From Ceratotherium simum simum (taxonomy: Eukaryota; Chordata; Mammalia; Perissodactyla; Rhinocerotidae), in NCBI RefSeq assembly GCF_000283155.1, contig NW_004454216.1, forward strand, positions 10,551,701 through 10,615,700: a stretch of DNA of 64,000 nucleotides, written 5' to 3'. Each line of letters opens with the position of its first letter. Within the stretch, counting starts at the first letter, position 1. Of this stretch, positions 54,721 to 64,000 are shown piece by piece. The translations under genes were made by a program, and so were the position numbers. The notes beneath the pieces were generated by a model. The model was not told the origin of the DNA. It did no database searches and was given only the letters and a program-made list of their open reading frames with translations.

Positions 54721-55630
54721 GCTAGTTTAATAGTGCAGTCCTCATTAGCAGCACTCTCTTCTGGTTCCTTACACTTCCCCCAAATTAACTACTTGCACTG
54801 GAATCAATTCTTACTTCTGGAGAAACACAAACTAAGACAAAGCCTATTCGTAGGGCATCGCAAATTTCTTTGTAGTGATGAGGAAATAAAATGTAGAGAG
54901 ATTAAATCACTTCAAATTTTCAAAGCTGAAAGCTGTGATGCTTACTCCAAGGCATTTACTCTAGTAGCATATCATTCTGCTACTTATTATTAATACAATA
55001 GTAGTTGCACCAGTAGCTTCAGTAATAATAATACTAATTATACTATTAATAATTACAATTATTAACAAGCACAACAATAGTTAAAGTAACAAATCCCCCA
55101 AATCTAGCATCTTAACATGGTGTAGCTTGTCAGAAGGTACAAGACCCTTTCACATATATCATCTCATCTGAGTTTTGCAAGAAGTGTATGATATCACCAG
55201 ATAAATTTTTCAGGGACAGGAAATAGCATATATTCTGATAATTTACATTATGTGGCTTCAAAGACACAGAGGCGTGAAAGAGGACTTTGTCTTGCACTGT
55301 TTTGTATTACTTTCAGAAACCTAGCTGAAATGAAGAGTGTATAGTAGCTTGTGGTAAGTGATTAGGCTGAAAATACACATATACCACGCAGCTACCACTG
55401 TAGGGGTAGGAGGGGCTAGGCATGCAATTAGTCCACATCTCAGAGTTCCCAGGCATTCCTTGGGACATGGAAAATTTCCCAAAATTTCTTCCTCAGAACC
55501 TCTTGAATATTTGATATCTCACCTTGAGCCAACTTCTAATTTTGGGGGTTAAAATCAAAAAGGCAAATCAAGTTACACTCTAATCAGATTGGTCCAAGAT
55601 CTTCTCAATTTAAAAGATTTCATTAAAAAA
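54721..55630. other. Unassigned sequence
   Basis: Includes an AAT-rich stretch at 54985-55085 (imperfect TAATAATAA repeats). No gene or RNA feature seen. Confidence 0.5.
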
Positions 55631-55830
55631 ATAGAATTGGGGGCCGGTCCCGTAGCCTAGTGCTTAAGTTCGGTGTGCTCCACTGCGGCAGCCCAGGTTC
55701 GGTTCCCAGTGCATACCTACACTATTGGCCATGCTGTGGCAGCAATCCACATACAAAGTAGAGGAAGACTGGCACAGACGTTAGCTCGGGGTGAATCTTC
55801 CTCAGCCAAAAAAAAAAAAAAAAGGAGAAT
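55631..55830 (+). mobile_element. Older ERE SINE
   Basis: Head GGGGGCCGGTCCCGTAGCCT at 55639, B box GGTTCGGTTCCC near 55696, GACGTTAGCTCGGGGTGAAT at 55778 and poly-A at 55807-55823. It lacks the ERE1 body. Target duplication not clear. Confidence 0.88.
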
Positions 55831-56039
55831 TTCTCTCTTTTAGTTTGTTATCACAGTTTGTGTTGGAGCTTCCGTGAACCCCAGTTTAAATCCAGAAGTT
55901 AGACAACATGATTACTGAGATACTGCTCTTATTCTAACATTGTAAGATAGAGACATACCTAGTACATTCAATGTGTTTCCACATTCCTGGACCCAGGGAA
56001 TGACTTATGTGAACAGAAACCACATCTTCCAGAGGCCCT
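55831..56039. other. Short unassigned spacer
   Basis: No feature recognised. Confidence 0.5.
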
Positions 56040-56200
56040 GAGACACTATTTCTCAAACTTTAGTATACATTGGAAACACCTGGGGATCTGTTAAAATGCA
56101 GATTCTAATTCAGTAAGACTCTGGTGGGCACTCAATTCTGCATTGGTGATGTCCATTGCTGCTGGCCCAGGGACTATGCTTTGCATGGCAAAATCCTAGA
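56040..56200 (+). mobile_element. MER5-type hAT DNA transposon relic
   Basis: TTTCTCAAACTTTAGTATAC, then AACACCTGGGGATCTGTTAA, then AATGCAGATTCTAATTCAGT, then ACTCTGGTGGGCACTCAATT, then GATGTCCATTGCTGCTGGCC follow the MER5 order. Right terminal repeat decayed. Non-autonomous and extinct. Confidence 0.75.
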
Positions 56201-56959
56201 ATGGTGGGAAACATCACATGTTGGTCCATAGCCTTTATGACGCCTTCTTAACTTTGCTTATAGTCTGTGTTCTACATTCAGAAAGAGTATTTCACCTCAT
56301 CCTCAGCAGGGGACTAAGGAATAAAAAAAAGGTAGTAGTTGGAGGATAGGAAGGGTGCATTCAGAGCAACCACCCAGGCAGAGTGGAGCCTTTCTATATT
56401 TGTCCATCCCTAGACACGTGCAAGCCAGAGAATAGCTTCTCGGCACCAGAAGCCACCAAACACAGCACAGGGTGACCCAGAACAATCACAGAGTCCCGTT
56501 GAATAGACAATGTTTATTCAAAGCACACTATGTCCAAAACACTGTGGTTCATTCTATGGGGAATAAAAATATACAGAAGATGTAGTCCATGTCATCAACA
56601 CATATTGCCTAATAGACAGCCAAAGTGAAACCCTGTTGAAACACACTGTTGCAACATTCAGGAGTTTCTTTGCTTTGAATGTTTATTTTTATTTTCTATG
56701 GTGCAAAAAATAAATAATTAAAATGAAAAAATAAATAAACAATGAGAAGAGCTTAGCAATGGCAACTGTCCTGGGAAATAGTAATAGCTATATTAGTAAC
56801 TCTAGTCAGGTCTTATGGGAGCCATTTTTCATTGCAATGACTTTTCATATCTCAGTCCTCATTCATTATGTGTTGATTTTATAATATGACTTTCAGAGGA
56901 CAATCCTTTTTCTAAGGTCTTTCCCACTTTTCTTTTCACATGGTAAACTCTTCCTGGGA
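56201..56959. other. Unassigned sequence
   Basis: No feature recognised. The 60-codon antisense frame 56303-56485 has no domain. Confidence 0.5.
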
Positions 56960-57050
56960 GATCATCATAGTAGGTAGCATTTATTCAGTTCTTTCCATGT
57001 GCCAGTCATTGTTCTAAGCTTTATGTGTATTAACTCATTTATTAATGTAT
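56960..57050 (-). repeat. MIR fragment, antisense
   Basis: GCATTTATTCAGTTCTTTCC, then ATGTGCCAGTCATTGTTCTA, then GTGTATTAACTCATTTATTA. Confidence 0.7.
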
Positions 57051-57074
57051 TACAGGTGTCACTTCAACTATCCC

Positions 57075-57680
57075 CTATATGCAAATGATGACCAACTCAG
57101 ACCTCAATTCTACATCCACACAGAAATTTCTGTCTCCTTGTTGGGCGTCTCTACATGATATTCCACAGGCCCCTCCATCATGTGGTGCCCAAAAAGAGAT
57201 TTATCATCTTCTCTGAAAACTTGGCCCTCCTCCTTTAGTACTATCTCGGGGAAGGATTTCGCCACTACTTAGCTGAGCTGACTCACTATAGGCTTCTTTC
57301 CCCCCTCTAGTTTGCATTTGATTAATTTATCAGCAAATTCTGTATATTCCAATTACTAAAAGTCCCCTGAATCTGTCCTGCCATCTTTCCCCCACCACAT
57401 TGCCTTACTGGATTATTCCAATAGTCCTGTAAAAGTTTCCCCTGACTACTGTAGAAAACTTTCACTGCCAGAGTAACTTTCCTAACATAATTATGGCACT
57501 CTCTTGCTTGAAAATTTTCCACGGTTCTCCAACACATACCATTCAGGCATTCAAAATACAAACTATGTGTAGATATATGCCAATTCATGCCCACCTGGTT
57601 CTAGAATAGGGCCCACCTTAAATTGTATTAATCTTAACTTTATAACTTGACTTACTTACTGGACCCCAAGCATGAGACTT
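57075..57680 (+). repeat. L2 ORF2/3' region, sense
   Basis: GCCCAAAAAGAGATTTATCATC, split as GCCCAAAAAGAG and TTTATCATCTTC, then CTGAATCTGTCCTGCCATC, then TGGATTATTCCAATAGTCCT, then TTATGGCACTCTCTTGCTTG, then CATTCAGGCATTCAAAATAC follow the end of L2 ORF2. Stops are frequent. Confidence 0.7.
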
Positions 57681-57934
57681 TGTCTGTTTGCTTCTGCCTT
57701 AGGTCCATGAAAAAATATATATATCTTTAAAAAACTCAAAATATAATTTGAAATCAAGCACCAGTAATTTTTAGGTTTAAATATTGCACAAAGTGTAAAG
57801 GATGGTTTCTGTGATTCACTCACCATTCAGTGAATCTTTTAGGGTCCTCATTATAGTGTAGACAGTGTAAACAGACTTAATGACATAACTTTCAGAATTT
57901 GATTTTTAAGACAAAAATTACTTGGGTTAAAAAA
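57681..57934. other. Short unassigned spacer
   Basis: AT-rich. No feature recognised. Confidence 0.5.
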
Positions 57935-58213
57935 AAAATCTGTATTTTTTTTTGAGGAAGATTGGCCCTGAGCTAACATCTATTGCCAATCTTCCTCTTT
58001 TTCTTTTTCCTCCCCAAAGCTCCAGTACATAGTTGTATATCTTAGTTGTAGGTCTTTCTACTTCTTCTATGTGGGACGCTGCCTCAGCACGGCCTGATGA
58101 GCAGTGAGTAGGTCCGTGCCCAGGATCCCAACCTGCAAACCCCGGGCCATTGAAGTGGAACGCACAAATCTAACTGCTACGCCACCAGGCCGGCCCCCAA
58201 AATCTATATTTTT
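57935..58213 (-). mobile_element. ERE SINE, antisense
   Basis: Poly-T, GGAAGATTGGCCCTGAGCTA, CAAAGCTCCAGTACATAGTT, degenerate antisense B box near 58130, and head CAGGCCGGCCCC ending at about 58197. Target duplication with one change: AAAATCTGTATTTTT (57935-57949) and AAAATCTATATTTTT (58199-58213). Confidence 0.9.
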
Positions 58214-58480
58214 AACATTTAAACATTAAAAGTTTAAACATTAAAATTTGGCATCATCATAATAAGTTTATGATCATGAATTACTCATTTAATACAATAT
58301 AATCAAATGATATTCAAGAAAATGGGTCACACTATTCCACGTATTCGATTTTGCCAATATTCTCAATATTTTTATTTGCTTAAAACGATATTTTAAATAA
58401 ACAATTAAACTTCATTTGGATTTTTGATGTAGTTCCAAAGACGCTAAAATAGAAAAATGAGACATTAAACTGTGAAATTC
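58214..58480. other. Short AT-rich spacer
   Basis: No feature recognised. Confidence 0.5.
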
Positions 58481-58788
58481 AGTGGGCCAGCTTGGCGGTT
58501 AAGTGCGTGCGCTCCGCTACTGGTGGCCCGGGTTCAGATCCGGGCGCCCACCAAGACACCACTTGTCAGGCCATGCTGAGGCCGTGTCCCACATACAGCA
58601 ACTAGAAGTATGTGCAACTATGACATACAACTATCTACTGGGGCTTTGCAGAGAAAAAGGGAAAAAAGAAAAGGAGGAGGATTGGCAATAGATGTTAGCT
58701 CAGGGCCGGTCTTCCTCTGCAGAAAGAGGAGGATTGGCATGGATGTTAGCTCAGGGCTGATCTTCCTCACCAAAAAAAAAAAAAAACT
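58481..58788 (+). mobile_element. ERE1-like SINE
   Basis: Head at about 58483 (GTGGGCCAGCTTGGCGGTTA), slightly shortened. B box GGTTCAGATCCGG near 58530, ACTGGGGCTTTG at 58638, two GTTAGCTCAGGG motifs (58695, 58745) and poly-A at 58771-58785. The open frames 58503-58691 and 58610-58792 are the SINE. Confidence 0.92.
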
Positions 58789-59735
58789 ATGATATTCATT
58801 TTACTTATCATTCTAAATTAAAAAATATAGGCACTGTGGTTTCATTTAAAAAAATAAATGTAACTTTGGATTGAGATATTTTGAAAATGATTTTTTTCTC
58901 AATAATTATTGATAATGACTAATTTAAGATGACATACAGGTATTGACTATTTTACAATTTTTATGTATAAGTTTTTCTTATAATGCATAGGCAGAAATTC
59001 CACCCCCTTCATGAGACTTGATGCAACCTGTGCATCCCTTGAATTTCTATCCCTTTTTCTTCAGTATAGGCTATTAAATGTGTCTCATTAGGATGTGTGA
59101 CCAGTCCTTGACTCACAAAGCTGAGTTCCCATAAGCTCTCTCTCTGTTATACTTGACAAACATTTCAATGAAGTTTCCGTCAATTAGCTGTTACAAACAC
59201 TAAGGATTAGAATATTGTTTCTAAGAATACACAACTTGTTCTTTGTGAAATGTGTAGAATGCATCAACAAATCTGTCTTAGACACCAAATATAAGAGGCT
59301 ACCGTCACCTATAGCGGCAGAAGCATTGTAAAACAGAAACATCAGTGCACTAGAGAGGGCAATCCAGTGGGTTATCGAAAGGTACTGTTTTGGTTTTTAG
59401 TTATGTAGGAATATAGTCTGATTAGTTCATGTTTGCTGTATTTTGACCCTCTTTCAGAGAAGTAGAGTGAATGTGGCAGTGGTGGGGGCTAGGAATCTAG
59501 ATAGAAGTTTTGCCTCATAATCTCTCTTTCTCATGCCCCGTAAAATTCACACTTTCTCTCCTTGAGTATCCACTCTTTGTGCTCCCTTTACCCACTGTAC
59601 TCCCATTTCCAGTATTTGACTGTCCTGTGCCATATGAGGTTGAAAATAAAATTATTTTGAAACTAAATAGGCTCAAGAAACAGAAAAGTTAGGATTGGAA
59701 GTCAAAGGACATACTGTTGTTATAGCCAGGGCAGG
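58789..59735. other. Unassigned sequence
   Basis: No confident repeat or gene. 58990-59140 is less AT-rich. Confidence 0.5.
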
Positions 59736-59788
59736 AGGAGTATGTGTGTGTGTGTGTATCTATCTCTATCTCTCTATCTCTGTCCATC
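59736..59788 (+). repeat. (GT)n and TATCTC simple repeat
   Basis: GTGTGTGTGTGTGT followed by imperfect ATCTCTATC repeats directly upstream of the LTR. Confidence 0.85.
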
Positions 59789-60396
59789 TGTTAGCGCTGC
59801 TTAAATAGCTATGATAGATATGTAGTCACAGGTTAGCATAAGTTAGCATAATGGAAGCCATCTTGTAAAAGGGAACCACATTGGAGCTATAAATAACAGT
59901 GATCTACAAGGCACTCCTTTGTTGTGCCTTCAATGCTTTAGTTTACACATAGCCTGGATAAGTCCACACCTGCTTGTGAGCAATATGCATGCTCTGCTAC
60001 TTTCTCAGCCTTAGCTTACACATAAACCTCTCTATTGTGATAAGACAGTACCTTTTTGTTCCTTAAGTTGTCCCAGGAATGTAATGACCTTCAGAAAGGA
60101 GGCCCTATGCTGGTATCCATCACCGGTGACAAGAAAAAAGGATGATCCGGCGTCTCAAGGACTACAACACCAGATGGTCACATTCCGAAACCCCCCTCCT
60201 TTCAGCCCATTTGCCCTATATAACTGTTTCAAAAGTTTGTAGTTTTAAGATGGATTTTTATGCACACTAGTCCGCCATCTTCCCCCTTGCTAGCAAGCTG
60301 TAATAATAATAAAAGACCCTTTCTCTCCTACCACCTTGCTTCTGGACTGTTGGCTTGTCTGTGTGGTGAGTAGAGGACTCCTATTTGGCGGTGACA
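59789..60396 (+). mobile_element. Solo ERV LTR (class I-like)
   Basis: 608 bp starting TGTTAGCGCTGC and ending GGCGGTGACA. A TATA box (CCCTATATAAC, about 60214) lies about 95 bases before an AATAAAAGACC polyadenylation signal (about 60308). A U5-like stretch with CTTGTCTGTGTGGTGAG follows. The left flank CATC and right flank TATC are consistent with a 4-bp target duplication carrying one change. No internal sequence is attached. The intact layout suggests a younger element than the MaLR and ERVL LTRs. The family name is not known to me. Confidence 0.68.
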
Positions 60397-61454
60397 TATC
60401 TATTGAGAAAGAAGGAGAGAGAGGTAGAGAGAAAGAGAAAGACACATACAGAAAGACAGCGCCAGTGCACTATTAAGATAATTGTAGGCAAATAATCCCA
60501 AAAAGGCTCTTGAAATGTAGATTTGTCTATGATACTTAGATTGAGTTATGGAGTAGAGGGGAGAAAAAAAATAAAGCCCCTTTTGGAACATCTATCCCAA
60601 GGTGTCTCCTGTTTGACAACTGGGAAGCATGTCCACATGTTGAAGTGAGGACAATGTACTCTTCTACATTGGTTACTATGTAGTTTTATCAGGTTTGCAA
60701 TCCTCAGGAACAATGTTCACTTCTTTCTGGTGATAGCCATTAGGGTCTGGGGTGGGGTGAATGGGGACCAGCACAGACTTGTGGTTGTAAATTGCATCTG
60801 TAATCGATGTTGGAGGTCTAGGCGAAGAAAGGAGAAAAGGGAGACTTGGATTGAGCATGGTTAACCCAGGCCACATTCCAATGTGGAAAATTAGAATTCT
60901 ACTGTAGAAACATTTCCTATGTGTAGTGGATGGTCTATGTTAACAAAGGGAATATAATTTTTGTTCATTGTTCACAAGGGAATTTATGTTATCTTTAGTG
61001 TTCCTTAACTATTGCATTTTTTAAAATTTTTACCTTTTTGGGGTAACGTCTGTAAAAATGTTTTCTGTAAATGTGTTTTTAAATACAGAGTTTAATTTTA
61101 ACCAAATAAATCTATGTTAGATAACTTCTGCACTATATTTTGACCCAATTTGAATTAACTGTGATTTGGATTTATGCATGACCTCTGTTGTTTCTACTAC
61201 TACTATCATTTGAGAAATAATTATAATCGTTTTTTAAAATACTGTAATCCTACTAAGATTTTTATTAATAGCGATTTACAATTTACAGAGCTGTTTATAT
61301 ACATGATTTCATTTCAGCTTCACTTGAGTTCATTGAGGTGAACAAGGATTAGTACTTCTCTTTTGCAGAAAATATGACTCAGAAAGATTAAGTAACAGGT
61401 AAATTTTTCAGGGCCAGAGTAAAGCTTTAATAATAGAATTGTTACAATTAGATA
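60397..61454. other. Unassigned sequence
   Basis: Starts with a GA-rich run (60405-60465). A minus-strand 66-codon frame at 60676-60876 has no domain. No other feature recognised. Confidence 0.5.
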
Positions 61455-61660
61455 ATGGCAGTGTGATTTTGTGGAAACTTAGATTCATAGTCATCCTTTG
61501 AAACTTACTGACTATGTGGCCTTGGTCAAGTAATTAAACCCAGTGAGCCTGAGTTGATCGACTGTCAAACAGAGATAATAATTACCTTGCAGAAATAACA
61601 CGAATGTGGAAATAATACACTTAAAGCAAACAGTAAGGGCATGATGACTATTATGTGATC
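61455..61660 (+). repeat. MIR SINE, sense
   Basis: GAAACTTACTGACTATGTGG, then CCTTGGTCAAGTAATTAAAC, then CCAGTGAGCCTGAG, then AACAGAGATAATAATTACCT, then CACTTAAAGCAAACAGTAAG. Confidence 0.75.
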
Positions 61661-63819
61661 AGTGAATTATGGTTCATATTATAGTTACCATCCTTCCTGT
61701 TGAACATATACTAGTGTGTCTTTTCTTCACACTCAAGAAACATGCATGTCAGGCTTCTCATTATGCACCCACTCCCTAGCACTGGGATTTAATCAAATAG
61801 GCCTAGAGGAAAAGCTCTTGGCTTTGAAAATTTCATAGCAGAAGAACAACTCCTCTGAAAACCTTCAGCTGAAAAATCTATAACTAAATGGGCAAGGGTA
61901 AATTCTCATTTTTTTTTAATGCCAAAAAGTAGAGCAGAATAAAAAGCCACACTAAGTTGTAGACAGCTTAGGGTCTAAGACATCCTGAACTTTCCTGGTT
62001 CCAAAGATGGTCATGGAGGCACTCAGAGCACACCAAGTGAAGAGACTTAGCAGCAGGGTTCTTAGACGCAAGGCCAGCAATGGCAAAGTCATATAAGCTT
62101 AGTGGAGAAACAGTCCTAGACCTGTGAGTTTCAGAGAAGCCTTTGTACTAGGTTGGGGACTGACAAAAGCAGACCATCTGCCAATGGCTTTACTGTTGCT
62201 GGGGGAATGTGGAACATACTCTGAGTTTCTTTCCTTTTAATAAAACATCCTTAGTAGGCATGTATCCAACTTATTTGAAAAGAGAACTGTTGTATCCCTT
62301 CCTGGCTATCTAGAAGAAGGATTTTCAAATGTTTCTGAAACATAAAAAAGCTGATAGGAAAGGAGGTTGGACACAGTGTCAGAAGTGGTTTCTTATTTTT
62401 AATTAATCAATTAATACTGAAAAGCCAACAGTAGAGGACTGAAGTAAACAGAAGGTGGATATATCCAGCGAAAGAGAACCCTCTTTTAATTTCAGTGAAT
62501 TGCACCATGTAAATACAGTCAAAATTTTTAACATTAACAGCCCAGATACTCATCAAAAACAACAGAAAAAGAACGTAGAAGTAGTATTGTTTTGATATTC
62601 TGAAGAAGATGCTCAGGCAGAATTGGTAACCTTGGGCTGAAAGACATTCAATTAACTTTCGCAGATCTTAGCTTGTATTCATTTCTCTTAGAAAAGAATA
62701 GGATTTTAAAAAATAAACCTTCACTCTTCCGTAACATCTTACTTCCTTAACGCTCCCTGCTCTAGACTCTGCTTCAGGTATTGTCGTCCTATAACTCATT
62801 TGTATGTTAAGTTTCCTTCATATCTTCACTAGTGTATTACCTCGTGCCATTATTTAATTAAAGAATAATTATAGGACACTGACATAATAAAACATTCAGA
62901 TGAATGAGCAATTTACTTTCAAGTGAAAAGCATTTGGACTCAGCTGTGCAGCGAAAAGTAATTTCTTTCAATGAGAACACCACAGGCTGAGAGAATGATA
63001 GTTATCTTCAGAAACAACATAAACATTTGACTTGAAAAAATTAGAAACATCCAGAATCTCTTTCTCATTTATAGAGGGACAGAAATTCCTAATTATAAAT
63101 ATAATTTAAATATGCCCTGTTGACTTAAATATGGAGATGTTCAAGGTCTTTCATATGTTTTAGAAATGACTAAGCAGCGAATACAGAAGGAGACAATAAA
63201 ATTACAGAGCAAGAAGTGTTCTATTGCAAGAATTAGGCTAGCAGACACCACATATATATTAGAAACCAGGGATTTCTATAGGTGTACTAAACTAAATCTT
63301 TCTGTTTATATGAGTTGCCAATTTTTGTGTCAGAAGCATAGATTCCAACATAGTGGGAAGGATACACGACAAAGTATAGAAGCAGATTATGCATGTTCAT
63401 CATATTTTAAGTAATAGAGTGTTAAGAGATCTATTTTGTGCCTTTGGAATCAAAGACAGGATTAGAGTTTTAAGAATACGACTAGCAAGGATATTTCAGG
63501 ATTTGAAAGTTAATCACATTCTTTGATGTTAGTTCAGGATTGGGTCCTAATTAGTCAAATTTGGTGTCAAATAGGGCTATTTAATACAGGCAGTTTCTAA
63601 GAAGTTTCATTTAAAAAAAAAAAATCTACTTTGTATTTCAACATGCACATGAACGTGGTCATGATTAATCACATTTCTTATAATGCAATTGTGAATTTCT
63701 GTTTTGGGATAAGAATGCAACAATTTCTATTTTCTTCACTATTGGGGAAGGATTGCACCTGGAGAATAACATCATATTCTATAATCAAGATTCAACTAAA
63801 ATAATAATACTATAACTAT
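61661..63819. other. Unassigned sequence
   Basis: 2.2 kb without a confident feature. 61930-62240 is of mixed composition (TTTTAATAAAACATCC at 62235 could be a polyadenylation-like site of an old element). The frame 63166-63414 (82 codons) has no recognisable domain. Confidence 0.45.
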
Positions 63820-64000
63820 TTTTTTTTTTTTAATTTTTTGTTTATTGCAGTAACATTGGTTTATAACATTGTAAAAATTTCAGGTGTACATCATTGTACG
63901 TCTATTTCTGCATAGATTACATCATGTTCACCACCAAAATACTAATTACAACCCATCACCACACACATGTACCCAATTATCCCTTTCACCCTCCTCCCTC
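63820..64000 (-). mobile_element. Young L1 3' end, antisense, running off the window
   Basis: Poly-T at 63820-63831 then the reverse complement of the L1 3' UTR (TTTATTGCAGTAACATTGGT, then ACCACCAAAATACTAATTAC). By eye it differs from the sense L1 tail at 1680-1860 at about five positions in about 180 bases, so both come from one recent subfamily. The rest lies beyond 64000, so its length is unknown. Confidence 0.92.

Noticed and set aside
63166..63414. 82-codon frame as a small gene
   Set aside because: No recognisable domain or splice context, and codon composition like the surrounding AT-rich DNA.

Overview
This window reads as nuclear DNA of an odd-toed ungulate, most likely a horse or close relative. 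The main reason is eleven copies of the tRNA-Ser-derived SINE known as ERE (equine repetitive element). The copies have intact-looking pol III A/B boxes, the GGGGCTGGCCC-type head and the ATGTTAGCTCAGGG-type tail. The DNA is AT-rich and CpG-poor, and it carries mammalian L1, L2, MIR, MaLR, ERVL and hAT-type repeats. I see no host exon, CpG island, structural RNA gene, CRISPR array or prokaryotic feature. It looks like intergenic or deep intronic repeat-rich DNA. Nearly every open frame longer than 60 codons is a chance ORF or a piece of a dead transposable element.

Layout. 1-1180 is an old antisense L1. 1276-1937 is a young L1 tail with a 5' inversion and a 16-bp target-site duplication. 3188-4430 holds an unclassified L1-5'UTR-like plus LTR-like block. 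5670-6083 is a composite SINE with a tRNA-Glu head. 6434-13348 is a nearly full-length ERVL-class provirus: MLT2-type LTRs, Leu-type primer site, and gag, protease, RT, RNase H, integrase and dUTPase relics. A later ERE sits at 8502-8838. 14720-16330 holds two diverged copies of an unidentified unit, one split by nested EREs. 18345-19690 is an old sense L1. 23893-25736 is an antisense MST-type MaLR provirus, followed by an antisense LTR at 26645-27356.

The middle (27.4-39 kb) is quiet, with MIR, L2 and L1 scraps and one antisense ERE. 39.0-41.6 kb holds an antisense L1, an MLT1 LTR, an ERE and an L2. 42440-45330 is a second class-III-like ERV pol relic interrupted by an LTR. After that come a 50-bp hAT-like mini-element (47646-47695), a solo MLT2 LTR (48016-48432), MLT1-type LTRs, L2, MER5 and three to four EREs. 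A class-I-type solo LTR lies at 59789-60396, and a young antisense L1 tail runs off the right edge.

No genes here work together as a pathway. What the sequence records is a stratigraphy of insertions: MIR/L2, then MaLR and ERVL, then ERE and young L1. I found no convincing new biological system. The most useful leads are the unidentified duplicated unit near 14.7-16.3 kb, the unclassified block at 3.2-4.4 kb, the 48-bp repeat number difference between the two ERVL LTRs, and the minimal hAT-like element. Family names come from remembered consensus features rather than a search, so subfamily labels are tentative.
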